Origin: Echria macrotheca
Lineage: Eukaryota > Ascomycota > Sordariomycetes > Sordariales > Schizotheciaceae
DNA length: 64,000 bases
Assembly (NCBI GenBank): GCA_030411725.1
Contig: MU839831.1
Location: 1,302,001-1,366,000, forward strand
Reading direction: 5' to 3'
Below, piece by piece: positions 33,172 through 44,442 of this stretch. The notes under the pieces are model-generated. The model was not told the origin of the DNA. It did not search any database and saw only the letters and a list, made by a program, of their open reading frames with translations. Both the position numbers and the translations under genes were made by a program. How positions within the stretch are numbered: position 1 is the first letter of the stretch; each line of letters opens with the position of its first letter.

Positions 33172-35840
33172 ATGGCCAAGGCGAAGGTGAAGGCGAAGGC
33201 GCGCAAAGCACCTCCGTCATATGGGCCTGCGCGAAGGCAGACTGGCACTCTTCCACCAGCAACTACTCCGGCAGCGCTGGCACCGTAAGTCAATGTCGTT
33301 TTGTTTCCCCCCTCAACGCTCTCCCTGATCCCATGGCGCACCGCCTCCGCGCCCTCTCATGACGGCACTAATGCCGGCCCCAAAGCTGCTGTCTAGGAAT
33401 TGATATCGGCAGTCATCGATCACGCATATGCATATGGGCCGACGGTTCTGAGATTGTCGTCGAGAACCAATACAGCCACGACCTTGACAGTACACACTAC
33501 CCGGGAGACTTCCCCTCGGCCCTCTACGTGTTCGACGATGCCTCCCCCGGCGCCGACAAGGTCTACCTCGAGGAGGGCGAATACGAAACCCGGCAGTCCA
33601 TATCGGCCAAATACGTATTCTACGCCCTGACCGAGAGTTCGGATGCCCTGCTCGAACAGTATCCTCCCGCGCATCACATTCTCTTAAAGAAGCGGGATCC
33701 TGTGTTCCGGGCGAAGCTCCGAGCCGGGCTGACAATGCTTCTGTCCGTCCTTCGACGTCGCGCCATGGATGTCTGCCGCATTAGGAAGCTGCAGGTTTCC
33801 AAGATTGGGCTCACCATCCCCGTGCAGTGGACGCTTGAGTTTGAGGAGGTATATCGGGGGCTGGTCGCCGAGGTGTTTGAGATCCCGTCCGACATCATAT
33901 ACTTCTTCACCGAAACCGAGGCGCTGGCGAGATATCTCTTCAAGTACAACGAGACTCAGATGGACCCCGACGGCAAGCATCAGGCTGTGCTTTTTTTTGA
34001 CTTCGGTGGGCACAATTTAGTATGTATTCACCTTCTCAGAGCGCGAGTACTTGGCCAGGCGACTAACAGTGCTTTTAACAGAACGGTTGCGCCTTTGGGG
34101 TTGCCCGAGACGAACAAAACCCTGAGAGAAACGGTTTCTATCGTGTTGGAAAAAAGTTCGGTGAGCACTCCATTTTTGTCTTTCGATCTCCCTTTTCTCC
34201 GTCTTTTCTCTTTCTTTGCCAGAAGATCTCTAATATGCCTTGCATGCAGGTGCTGGAGGTGGTTCGGAGCAGTGGGAGCACCACGTTAACGAGTGGTTTA
34301 TGAACGCCTGGTATGGCATAACCAACACTGTCGCTCCTCCACAGTACAGGGAAGACTTTCTCGGCAGATTCCGGAAACAAAAGGGCAGGAAGACGGAGTT
34401 GCTTCAGGATATCGGTGTCATGTATCCCTTGCCGGATGGAAGCCCATGCCGAGTCACGCTGACTACCGAGGTCATCACTTCGGCGTGGGTCAAGGCCCTT
34501 GGCCGACCCCTCGAAACAGCCCGGCGCGAGATCGCAAGATTTGTGAGCATGGTGGAGAGTGGGTGCGTGACATCTCCGCTTGTTGTTGTCTCGGGCGGCA
34601 CAGCGCGCAACCCAGCTGTCAAGTCACGGATGACAACCCTTTGCGAGCAGAGTGGCATCCCTGTCGTTTTCACCTCCGACTTTGCTGACAGTATTGCCTA
34701 TGAGTGGGTATCTTTCCGTTCTCCAGCCCCTGTCTTCCTCCTCTACAAGCGGTGCTGCCTCGCTCTTTTCTCTTCTTGCACATCCTCTCTTCTTCCCGTC
34801 CATTGATGCGAGCACCCGAGTTTAATACGTGCATATGTTCTGCCACAGTTCCGCCAAGGTCGCAAAGGCTGCCTCATACGTCGTCAGCGAGACTCTTACC
34901 TTGGAGCAATTCTTCGCTCGCGGTGCCGCCATAGGGATTCAGATGAAGCAAGCTCCTAGCCAAGGGAAGCACAAGACAGCCCCCCTACAATGGGATAACT
35001 CGGCAGCGTTGCTTCTTGGTCTTGTAAGAAGCAGCTCCCTTGTCACATGAACGCAAGTACCTTACTGATCAACTTGTCTTGCAGCGCCGTCGACCCAAGG
35101 TTACGCTCGCCGTGAGGTACTGTGACGAGTTCAAGCTGATCTGCGACCCCTTTTTCGAGCGGCTCCCACGCAAGCAGCAGGTTCGCGTGTCCTCCAAACT
35201 GAGTTACGACCTCATATATCTCGGCAAGCGGAAACAAGGCACTTGGACTTTTCAGCTGTCACTGGAAGGCTCCGGTGATACGATGGATCTGGTCCTCCAT
35301 CAACTCTACCAGAGAAGGCGAGACCTTGAACCAAAGCCCAAGAAGACGCTCCGCCTTCCTCTATACTTTGACGGGAACAGTAGCACGATCCACGTGGGTG
35401 ACAGGAACAAAGCTATCGACGAGCTGAAACTCGGCCTCCCGCCCCAGCCAAATGACTTGGGAGAGGTAGAGACCGATCCGTCGGAGGAGTCAGATCATGA
35501 TGATGATTCCGACGTCGATTCGATCGTGGTATATGCGCCGCAACCAGCATCACAAGGCACTGATACAGGAATCGCACCGACAAGCCTGAGCAAGATCGAA
35601 GATGACATGTTCACGAGCGCAATGTTCACGGTACCAGACGTGTGGACATTTCCAGGCGGTGAGCAGACACCCCCAACAAATGCGGAAGGCTACGTTCAGC
35701 AAGTTGAGATTAGTCCCATGTTTGACGGACTGCCGGCGCCACGCAAGATGAAAAGAGGCGGGGGGAAAGCTTCCAACCGGCGCGCTGACCCTTATGGGCA
35801 AGCTTGGAAGCGGAGACACCAAGACCTTCTCAAGCAATAA
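33172..35840 (+). CDS. HSPA12-like Hsp70/actin-fold ATPase
   Basis: The six-exon gene (33172..33284, 33386..34019, 34082..34160, 34250..34703, 34849..35023, 35085..35840) gives 736 aa; introns are 101, 62, 89, 145 and 61 nt. The N-terminus is a Lys/Ala-rich tail of about 35 aa. The ATPase fold shows phosphate-1 GIDIGS (about 42-47), phosphate-2 FFDFGGHN (about 241-248) and the adenosine motif VVVSGGTARNP (about 388-398). After about 500 the C-terminus diverges fully from Hsp70 substrate-binding domains and ends in an acidic (EEDSDHDDDSD-like) and then basic tail. HSPA12-type proteins are greatly expanded in filamentous fungi with unknown clients. The model ends each exon in a phase that preserves these motifs. 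The acceptor of exon 2 uses a CTAAT branch 13 nt upstream. Confidence 0.9.
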
Positions 35841-37538
35841 GCCGTTACATGCAGCTAGACCAAATATGATACTTCGCCGTGATATTCATTTCTCCTTCCT
35901 TGGCTTCACAGCCAACTAGGCACCTTACAAGACGTGCCTTTCCCGTGATTCATGTATTCAAACTGTCGATGGCTTCAAAAACTGTGTCAGTGTTGGCAAA
36001 GGCGACTTCAAACACCTCTCTCTGTCACTTCCACAGCCTTATGATGGCGGGGTAATCACGTGGTTGGCGGAATGGTCTCCAACCCTCCTGCACCAGCCTG
36101 CTGTTGGTGGCGGCTTCAAGGTGTGGGAAACTGGCAAGGCAACTGACAAGGTTCTGTAAAAGCAAATATCCTGGGTGCAGAAACACTTGCAGGAATGACT
36201 GAGGAGGAGGGGCCAGTGCTGGCCAACCGCACCAAAGGGATGCCCATGACACCAGCGAGGGTAGTGAAACAAGGCAGCCGACCGAAGTGTGCAGTTGGCA
36301 TCTCCCCGTGACTTTCTCGGGTCTGGCGTCACATAGGAACCCGCAGGGGCGCACTGGTCAAGCCTTCAGCGCAAAAGTCAGCCGGTCACAAAAAACTGCA
36401 GATGACGAAAATATGCGCAGGACCTAAAAAAAAGGTAGATAAGATGCCTGGGTCTGCGAATTATGGAGCTGGCTTTTGAACAGAGTTTGCTGCCCACCTC
36501 GGCCCTTGACGTGGCCGCCCTCGCTTGCATTATTGTTGCTTTTTCAAGATCATCGCCCAGCTGATCACTGTGCAAGCCTGTGCTTAAAACCGAATGCGAA
36601 ATGACGGTTCGATTCAACGAATTACCCTTGTCAAGCCACCTGGACACTATTGGTAGAACTTAGGAGAGGTCAACGGTGGTAAAATTCTTTCCCCGACTCA
36701 CCGAGTTTCTGCAGATATGCCCCAACATTTTGGTTCGCACACATGTGCCCAGCGGTTGCCTCGCGCCAAGCTTGACGTAGCTCCACACGCACAGCGATAT
36801 TATTTCAAATCAAATCCAGCGCAATTCTCAGTCCGTTCTGCCCAGGAAAACTACCTAATAAGGTACATCCAACAAGTCCAGTTTCGAATCCGAGAACAAG
36901 GGTCATTCCATGCGGAAATCTGTCCGGGCTTGCAGCTGATCGTTCGGATACGATTAGGGACCTGAAAAATCTTTTACCCCCACCCCATCCTCGCACCCCC
37001 CCACCTGGATTTGAAGAAAAAGACAGTTGATCAAGCATTAAAGAGATTTCCTGATTAAAAACAGCTCCCCACCGCTGCACGTATTTGAATGTAAACATCC
37101 ACACCTCTACCCACTTGCAAACTCGTTTCTTCGGTTAGGTAGGTAGCCCACACCCACCACTCCCACGCAGGGAGATTTGCTGGCACTTTTTCTCTTGCGT
37201 CTTTGACCAGTATCGTGCTCAGCTTAGTTCCATACTGCCACCTATCTTTGCTCTCGTCGCAACTTGCCGCTTTGGTCGAGCCGGACACTCCCCAGCATTC
37301 AAACCGCCGTTACCAGTGGTGGTCAGGCCTGGTGCCTCACCCCGCCTGCCTAATTGGGTTCTGCCGGCGCAGACCGCCTTCGACCCCACCATATATTGGA
37401 TAGATGTACCTCAACGTCAGAGCAAGATCCTTCCTCTTGCTTCTGCACCTTGCAATTAACTTCGATTGCCAGCGATTGCAACCACTTGGGTAACCGCGCT
37501 CGTGACATCCCCCAGAAATGTGACTGGGAAATCTTTCG
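35841..37538. other. Intergenic, 1.7 kb
   Basis: No supported gene. Several short frames between 36025 and 36354 on the minus strand shadow one another and lack motifs. The last 300 bases are the presumed promoter of the 2EXR gene. Confidence 0.45.
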
Positions 37539-38639
37539 ATGGCCGAAGACTCGATTAAGCGCCAGGCGCCTCTCACCGCCTTTCATTACTTTCCCTTGCT
37601 TCCATTCGAGCTAAGGGAATTGATCTGGAAGTTTGCCGTCCGCCCAGCCGTTCCCGGGGCGCATTTCTTCACCGTCAAGCACGACCAGTCGAGAGGGTTC
37701 TCGTCCGAGTTCCAGGCTCTCCACCCATACCGGAATGGTCGCCAGCCTTGGTGCTTAGGTGCACCTCGATGTCTACCGAAGACGGCTGAATTCACACGGG
37801 ACTTACTGGAAGCAACGCCTCCATCGTGGCTACATAACAATCCTTCGTCATACCTGATCGACAGCGGCCTCTGGTCAGCCTGCAGAGAATCTCGTCTCGT
37901 CATGGAGCAGGCGTTTCGGCGTCCAGAACATCACGGGGAAAATGAGTGGGGCATCACAAAGTCTGTTATGGACGAGGAGGTGGACGAGGGCCAAGATGCG
38001 TCATGGAACCATAATGGTCTCTTCGCGCTACCGGGCGTGACGTCGTTTGCCGCAAAGGCAGGCAATGTGCCACGTTTCTTCAGTGTCATACCTAATCGGG
38101 ATTTGTTCATCCTCCAACCATTTGACCTTTGTGAGTGGTTAGAGTGGTTATGCACGGGCTTAACCACAACATTCGATATCATCCCTCCTTATTCACCAGA
38201 TAGTCTCCCACTTCCTCGGGAGGAGTGGAACTGCAGACGCCAAATCGCGTTGGAATACGATATCTCATGGGATTCGGTCGATAGCCTCAATAAATCGGAC
38301 TCCCCGGCTATGGACGTCATCCGCTATCTGGTAGGCGAAGACGAGTATAAGATTCGGACTTTCTGGTTCATCGACTACCGTATCAACCCCAACGCCTTGA
38401 GCGGGCGCTATGACAGTCCCCAGCAGGTATTCCGAGCAAGCGACCGCCGATATACTGAAGTACCGGAACAAGACTACTTCCACCTACAACCTCCTGGTCT
38501 GTGGAACTTCATTCGAGTACTCCTCGATGAGGAGGAAAAAGTCGAAATTGAGGAAGCTCTGTTCTACGGCAGTAACCCGGAAACTTATTGTGCAAAGGAC
38601 GGTGTGAGATTCGGCATTCTCGCTTGCGAGTATTTATGA
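37539..38639 (+). CDS. 2EXR domain protein
   Basis: The single-exon gene gives 366 aa. The N-terminus carries the 2EXR signature: an aromatic-rich FHYFPLLPFELRELIW (about 15-30), then an alternating strand-rich region ending with CRESR (about 115-119). 2EXR proteins are a very large, fungal-specific family of unknown function with one to many copies per genome. The remainder is rich in Trp, Asp and Glu with no second domain. No signal peptide or membrane segment is present. The ATG at 37539 is the first in frame after a stop and places the motif at the usual distance. Confidence 0.86.
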   Translation: MAEDSIKRQAPLTAFHYFPLLPFELRELIWKFAVRPAVPGAHFFTVKHDQSRGFSSEFQALHPYRNGRQPWCLGAPRCLPKTAEFTRDLLEATPPSWLHNNPSSYLIDSGLWSACRESRLVMEQAFRRPEHHGENEWGITKSVMDEEVDEGQDASWNHNGLFALPGVTSFAAKAGNVPRFFSVIPNRDLFILQPFDLCEWLEWLCTGLTTTFDIIPPYSPDSLPLPREEWNCRRQIALEYDISWDSVDSLNKSDSPAMDVIRYLVGEDEYKIRTFWFIDYRINPNALSGRYDSPQQVFRASDRRYTEVPEQDYFHLQPPGLWNFIRVLLDEEEKVEIEEALFYGSNPETYCAKDGVRFGILACEYL

Positions 38640-39038
38640 GGCTCCGCCACGTCCTTTGGTGGTTTTGGCGGAACTTGGATGAAGTGGCGGCCGTCGCATC
38701 AAGTATATTGGGACAGAATGGAAACATTTGTCCATAGATCCTAAGTCCCCGACGTAGCCTCGGGTTTTCTCTGATGAAATTCATCAATACCTACCTAAGT
38801 AGTCAAGTTGATAAACAGAACTCGATAGAATAAAATTCTCATTCTCCACATCCTATTCTTGCAATCATCTGGACACATCCCCTTCGTCCGAATCATCATT
38901 GAGCACTCCAAGCCACCCTTGTGGGACCTCAGCAGACCCTAGATAGCGGCCAGAGTGTTAAGATAATAACTCAGCACTCATTGGACATCGAGAGGCGACT
39001 CAGTCTGCCCCTTGTTGCTTGCTGCTGTCCAAAAAAAA
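38640..39038. other. Intergenic, left flank of the transposon
   Basis: 3' flank of the 2EXR gene. It ends in eight A residues directly at the transposon end. Confidence 0.5.
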
Positions 39039-40016
39039 GAGAATTGATAGGTGCGCATAGCAACTTTTGATACGTGCGCATAGTCCCCACTTTTTTTCAG
39101 TGGGCAGCTGTTACCAACTGCTAAGTTTTTGCCTACCGGTCCGCTACCTAAGTAGCAGCTAACTATTTTAGATATATAATTTCCACTTAACTCTTAATTG
39201 TTTTACAAGTATTAAGCGATTAATAAGCAAAAGATTTTATAATTAATATAAAACTTTTCAGCTTATTATTTTTTAAAAGTTATATATTTCTAAGGCTTTA
39301 TATATATCTAAAGCTTTGTTTAAATGATATTAATTCCTAAGGCAATATTATTAATTGAAATAAAGCTATATAAAGTTCAATTTTGTATCTTTAATTATAT
39401 ATATATATATATATAAATATATAAATATCGCTGTAATATATATTCACCTGCTTTTCACTTCTAAATATAAATTGTACTCTTCTCCTTTACTATAAATGAT
39501 AAGCAATTTAATATACTATTAAATAATACTTTCAATTATCATAAAACTATATAAAACTATCTTAATCTATTTCAATATACCGCTCTGTCAACTTTTCAAC
39601 ATGTAATTTATCTTTAAACAGCTTTTTAAAAAATAGAAACTAGAGAGAAATGTAATAAATTCAAGAAACTATTATTAATATATGAATTATAAATTTATAG
39701 CATTTTATTGTAATATTATAGATATATATATAATATACAGTGGTATTATTAATATTTAAAACTCCTTCATTTTAAGAAACCCTTTTATTTTAGTTTTTAA
39801 ATTTTAAAAACCACAAAACCACTATATATACCCTGTAACCAACCCAACCTATCAATAAACTACAACAGAAAAAAGGGTTTTATTTCAAAATTACTATTTA
39901 TTAGAAACCGAGACATTATTTTAGCAGCTGTTGGCAGTTGGTAGCAACTGGCCGCTGAAAAAAAGTGGGGGCTATGCGCACGTATCAAAAGTTGCTATGC
40001 GCACCTATCAAATCTC
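39039..40016. mobile_element. Inverted-repeat DNA transposon remnant with AT-saturated core
   Basis: The left end (39039 to about 39124) and right end (about 39921 to 40016) are inverted copies of about 85 bp: GAGA(A/T)TTGATAGGTGCGC, then an internal direct repeat GATA(G/C)GTGCGCATAG twice, then CCCCACTTTTTTTCAG. Both sides are flanked by exactly eight A residues (39031-39038 and 40017-40024), which could be an 8-bp target duplication as in hAT elements or simple microhomology. The core of about 800 bp is extremely AT-rich, with no ORF, as after repeat-induced point mutation. The ends themselves are not AT-shifted. A further copy of the right end lies at 53998-54060. Confidence 0.8.
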
Positions 40017-40238
40017 AAAAAAAAGGGGGGGAATCTGATCAAACTGATAAAAGCACAAACCTCAGCATGCATGGTCGTCTGTCTTGCACCAAAACATAAT
40101 GCTTGCTCTCTTTCGTGCCAGCCGTCTTATCCGAAGTTCACCGGCAGCGAAAGACAGGGAGTACCACGGGATCAACGAACCGCGAGGAATCAGGATTATG
40201 TGACTTAGACACCATGTGCCATATCACGTGACATTAAG

Positions 40239-40333
40239 CTCGGTTGCGGTCCGTGCTCCTCGGTTGCGGTCCTTGCTCCTCGAGTGCGTCCCTTGCTCCT
40301 CGAGTGCGTTCCTCGAGTGCGTTCCTGGCTCCT
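40239..40333. repeat. 20-bp minisatellite, about 5 units
   Basis: Successive units of the form CTCGGTTGCGGTCCTTGCTC change stepwise into CTCGAGTGCGTTCCTGGCTC; one unit is shortened to 13 bp. The array is GC-rich next to an AT-rich transposon. Confidence 0.75.
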
Positions 40334-40721
40334 AAAGCGTACCAAAAACCATACCTACCTTAACCAGAGAGGTGGTGTTGGAATGAGTAGGCGATGAGTG
40401 AGCGTGTTGAGGGGGAAAGCCCCGCGCCAGTGATTTTAGGGGCGCTCAATGTCGCCTCCCCTTCGCCGGTGAATCTTGCATGAGCAAGATTCAGTCAATG
40501 ATCCATGAACAGTGTTGTACTCACCCTCGACCCTACTCCCAACCATCGTCTTCTTTATCACCCAGCCTAGTAGACCCTGTGGGCATACCTGTATTACAGC
40601 TGGCAGTGCCACAGCACGTGGGGCTTCGGAATATTTGGTTCCGGTTGTGACCGATGCGTTCGTGCAGCGTGCTAGCAGCTATTCAGGGTCCGCTGTCCAC
40701 CTGTGGATAGCTTCTTTTCTA

Positions 40722-40738
40722 CACCCCCCCCCCCGCCC

Positions 40739-40769
<31 letters not shown>
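40722..40769. repeat. Poly-C then poly-A low-complexity tract
   Basis: Two runs of C (about 10 and 20) interrupted by GCCCT, then nine A. Base calls in such a tract are often unreliable. Confidence 0.7.
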
Positions 40770-41216
40770 GCATACTTCGTCAGAAGGCTCTACGGGATAA
40801 CACAGTGAAGACGTTCAGTATCAGGGGACCAGACCAGACATATCAGATGAGTCTTTATCTTAGTCTTTTATGTTGAAGCAGAAGGTCTGTAAAAGTATAA
40901 TACCTGGGTATCTGTACTGGGTCCATCATTTCGTGTTGAGAACGGAACTCTCGGGAAGCAATAGAAACCTAAAACCTCTATTTATGTTCAGACTAATCGT
41001 GGTCGGCTGAACAGCTTGGAATCTTACTCGGTGACCTCCGACTATCGGCGAAGAAGTGGGTCCGGCTCGGCACCTGCGCCGTGATGTGCTTTCCGTTTCG
41101 GGAGATGATGAATTGCAAAATTTCAACCCCTCCGCGAGTTCCTTGTGTCAAATTCTCGACCATTTCTCCCACTCGTCTCGACATGGTGGGCGACACAACA
41201 ATTAGCCTGTGCCGGT

Positions 41217-42815
41217 ATGTCAGAAATCGCTTTTCCGCTTCTGGAGCGGACGCCATTTGCTGCCCCGGTAGCAATCTCCCAGGCCGATACATTTTGCGCC
41301 GGCCCGGTAAACGCAACACAGGACGTCGCCGGCAGTGAGCCTCCTTCAATATCACGAAACGTCACCCTCCGTCTCTATACGTCTCACTTCCTCTCCACAT
41401 GGAACTCGCGCCAGTTCGAGTTCGGTGCGGTGCTCTTCCTGGCCACCATTTTCCCCGGTACACTCCTTCCCATGTCCATATATGCGCTCGTCCGCAGCGG
41501 CGCCGCCATTCTGCTCGCCCAACCGGTTGGCTCGTGGATCGACCACGGCGATAGGTTAACCGTTGTGAGGACATCGATCGTGGCCCAAAGGCTCGCAGTC
41601 ATTCTCAGCTGTGCTTTGCTCTGGGTCCTGGATGTCCAGAAAGAGTCGTTGACCTGGGAGGTTCGGAACGCGCTGTTTGCCGCAGTGGTTCTTCTGGCCT
41701 GCATCGAGAAACTGGGCTCCATGATGAACTTGATCGCCGTTGAAAGGGATTGGCTCGTTGTCATCACCGAGGGGAACGAACACACTCGGCGAGGTGTGTG
41801 CTTATGCCGAGTCGACAAAGTGGTTGTTCTGACCTGGGATAGTCTTGAACGCCCGAATGCGCCGGATCGACTTACTCTGCAAGCTTCTCGGCCCACTGGC
41901 AATTTCGACCATCGCCATTGCCTCTACCGCCGTTGCGATCTGGGTGACACTCGGCATGAACCTAGCGGCGGTGGCCGTTGAGTACTTGTTTATCGCTCAA
42001 GTTTACAAGATGGTCCCGCAACTCAGAAGAAATATCGAAACTGATGAGGGCATTGAACTGCGACGCAGCTCTTCGGCTTCCGAACTCAGGTCAACGTTCC
42101 ATGTTTTGCCCATCTCTTCACTTCCGTTTTATTTCAGACACTCCGCTTTCTTGCCCTCCTTCTCGCTATCTCTGCTGTACCTCACTGTGCTCTCATTTTC
42201 CGGCCAGATGATTACCTACTTAATCTCGGTGGGCTATAGCTCACTGCATGTCGGGTTGGCGCGGACTGTCAGCACCATTTTCGAGTTGAGTGCGACGTGG
42301 GTGGCCCCGAGGTTGATGGGCCGGATTGGTGTCATTCGGGCGGGAATTTGGAGTCTGTCGTGGCAAATGGTTTGGCTCGCTCTAGCTGTCAGTTGGTATT
42401 TTTCGGGTTTCTACGGTACTAGCACGAGTCCCGTAATACCCGCGACAGCTTTGGCTGTCGGCGTGGCACTCAGCAGAGTTGGGCTTTGGGGGTACGATTT
42501 ATGCGCGCAGAATATTGTGCAAGATGTGAACAAGCCCCACCAATCTTACATCACAGTGCTAACGGGTAGCAGGAAGTCGACATGGACCATCGAGGCACAT
42601 TCTCAACAGTGGAATCCGCCTTTCAGAATCTGTTCGAGATGTTTTCGTATATCACCACATTGGTCTTCTCGCGACCTGAAGACTTCCGCTGGCCTGTTGT
42701 TATCAGTGTGCTGGCTGTCTACCTATCAGGGATTTTATACGCCATGTTTGTTCGAAAACGGCGAGGACATCTCTTCCATGCGCCGCCATCATCTTGTATC
42801 TGCGTCAAGACATGA
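41217..42815 (+). CDS. Ferroportin-family (SLC40) metal exporter
   Basis: The three-exon gene (41217..41793, 41843..42525, 42573..42815) gives 500 aa; introns are 49 and 47 nt. After an N-terminal tail come the family motifs LYTSHFLSTW and EFGAVLFLATIFPGTLLPMS (helix 1-2, about 62-95), SIYALVRSGAAILL, QPVGSWID, then LNARMRRIDLLCKLLGP (about 193-209), FLPSFSLSLLYLTVLSFSGQMITYL and the C-terminal VDMDHRGTFSTVESAFQNLFE. About ten membrane helices are visible. Ferroportins export ferrous iron from cells; fungal members are uncharacterised, with membrane location and substrate inferred. The ATG at 41217 follows an in-frame region without an earlier ATG. A 48-nt in-frame GT...AG segment (about 42090-42137) could be an alternative intron, but it is read through here because it keeps the YFRH motif. 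Confidence 0.91.
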
Positions 42816-42911
42816 CAGAGAAAAGGCACGTCTCGCAGATCAACTAAAGTTTCCACGCAACCCTGCCGTCGGATACGAATTCCGGAATCCCCACTTCAAC
42901 CACGGTCTACT

Positions 42912-43344
42912 CTAATCCTGTGGCCAGCGGAGAATGTACCCCATTGGTGACTCAGAATATCCTGTGCGTGACCATGTTCGACGGGGGGATGTGAGTGCAG
43001 CAGGCGACCCACAGCGTCAAAAGACACCAGCAGATGGTTCCGAACCGAAGCGAACTCTTACCAATCATAAGCTGTCGGAACCAGAACCACGACTCAATGA
43101 AGCCGAGCACGAAGATCGTTAGCAAGATGGTGCCCACCACAATCACCCAGCTCCGAAACGTAACACATCCCGATCTCCCGGTTTTCACTTTCTCGGTTGA
43201 AGGTGTTTTATATCGGTTGTTGGCGACCGCGGTCAAGGGTTGTCGCTTTCTTTTACCTTTCAGACCATTTCTGAGTCTCCGCTGCTTGGAAGCTGCGATA
43301 TCATTGAGGTCATACGGTTTCAGTGGGCTCTTCGAATCCTCCAA
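42912..43344 (-). CDS. Putative single-pass membrane protein, 5' end unresolved
   Basis: Two exons on the minus strand (43062..43344 and 42912..42961, 100-nt intron with GTAAGA donor and CACAG acceptor) give a frame of 110 aa. It has a basic N-terminal part, one strong membrane segment (about 55-77, WVIVVGTILLTIFVLGF) and a short tail. There is no ATG in this frame before the helix. A TATGTAG acceptor precedes it at 43345, and an ATG in another frame lies at 43375. So either an upstream exon is missing or the frame is broken. It is convergent with the ferroportin gene. The family is not recognised. Confidence 0.38.
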
Positions 43345-43710
43345 CTACATATCTGCCCGCGCTATAGTCCGACATGTTAACTTGCGGTAAAATATCGCCA
43401 GAAAGGCACTTGTGTCAGCAAGCAAGCTCGAGCAGGAGAGGGGGTTTTCAATGAATATCGAGGTGACTATGTAGGAGATGTTGAAAATGACCATCGGGCT
43501 GAACAAGTTTTGACGGGTCTGTTTTAGCATAACATGGAAGGTAATGGATACACCCAATACAAATTCCCTGGGGTTTTAGCACGTACAAATTGCCGCGTGG
43601 AGAGACGTTGTGAAAAGATTGGTGAGTAACTCTTAAAGACCCACAGATGTAGTTCGTTGCGAACACATATCTAGATGTTACGTTGTTTTAGAACCTGATT
43701 AGCCCACAAC

Positions 43711-44100
43711 ACCGGCCAGGGTTTGGAATTCGTAGTAGTAGTACCGACCTGACTACTACTACTACTACGACTTAGGTAGTAGTAGTAGGACCCAATTACT
43801 ACTACTACCTCGGTAGTAGTAGTAGTAGTAGTAGTAGTCGGTAAATAATTATTTATATATTCGCATAAACTGTTATCATCAAAAGCTGTTGAGGGTAGCA
43901 TTACCACTGTTAATACCGACACTCCTACACTATTATTATTATCGTAACTGTGATTTCAAAAACTACTACTACTACTACTACTACTACCGAGGTAGTAGTA
44001 GTAGGACCCGACTACTACTACTACTACTACTACCTGGGTAGTAGTAGTAGGACCCAACTACTACTACTACTACTACCAATTCCAAACCCTGACACCGGCA
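43711..44100. mobile_element. Foldback element built of (TAG)n / (CTA)n arrays
   Basis: The element of about 390 bp has inverted ends sharing CAGGGTTTGGAATT (43717-43730 and 44078-44091 in opposite orientation, each next to CCGG). Each arm then alternates TAG-triplet runs with CTA-triplet runs separated by short spacers such as GGACCC, CCTCGG and CCTAGG-like motifs. The core of about 120 bp is AT-rich and unique. It would fold into a large hairpin. No ORF. It resembles a foldback-type MITE whose arms expanded as trinucleotide repeats. Confidence 0.7.
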
Positions 44101-44442
44101 AATCTTTAAGCAATAATGCGGTCGCAAGTGATAAGAGGCGGAGGGGCTTTGAGAACCTTTCTCCCATTTTATAAACTTGAGATATAAACCCTTTCCCAGC
44201 CTGGAAATATGATTCATTGGGATATCGGCTCTTGATCTCCAGTCCCTTCCTTATGTACCTAGAGCTAGATGCCCGGGTCTCGACTTCGGTATGTCCACGT
44301 GTCGGAAGAATGCATCCACCTTACAGGCTGATCATTCATCAAACTACTTATCTATCGCTTTTACGATATGCCATTGGTATTACAAGTTCCCAAACCCTAA
44401 ACAATGCTGTGTGGAATTCATGTCACATATCGTTACAAGATG
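44101..44442. other. Intergenic gap
   Basis: Nothing supported. 3' flank of the alcohol dehydrogenase gene. Confidence 0.5.

Larger units (their letters stand above)
40017..41216. other. Intergenic, right flank of the transposon to ferroportin
   Basis: It contains a minisatellite and a poly-C/poly-A tract listed separately, and the ferroportin promoter. No gene is supported. Confidence 0.45.

Noticed and set aside
43711..44100. CRISPR-like array
   Set aside because: The repeats are simple triplets without unique spacers, and the host is a eukaryote; it is a foldback repeat.
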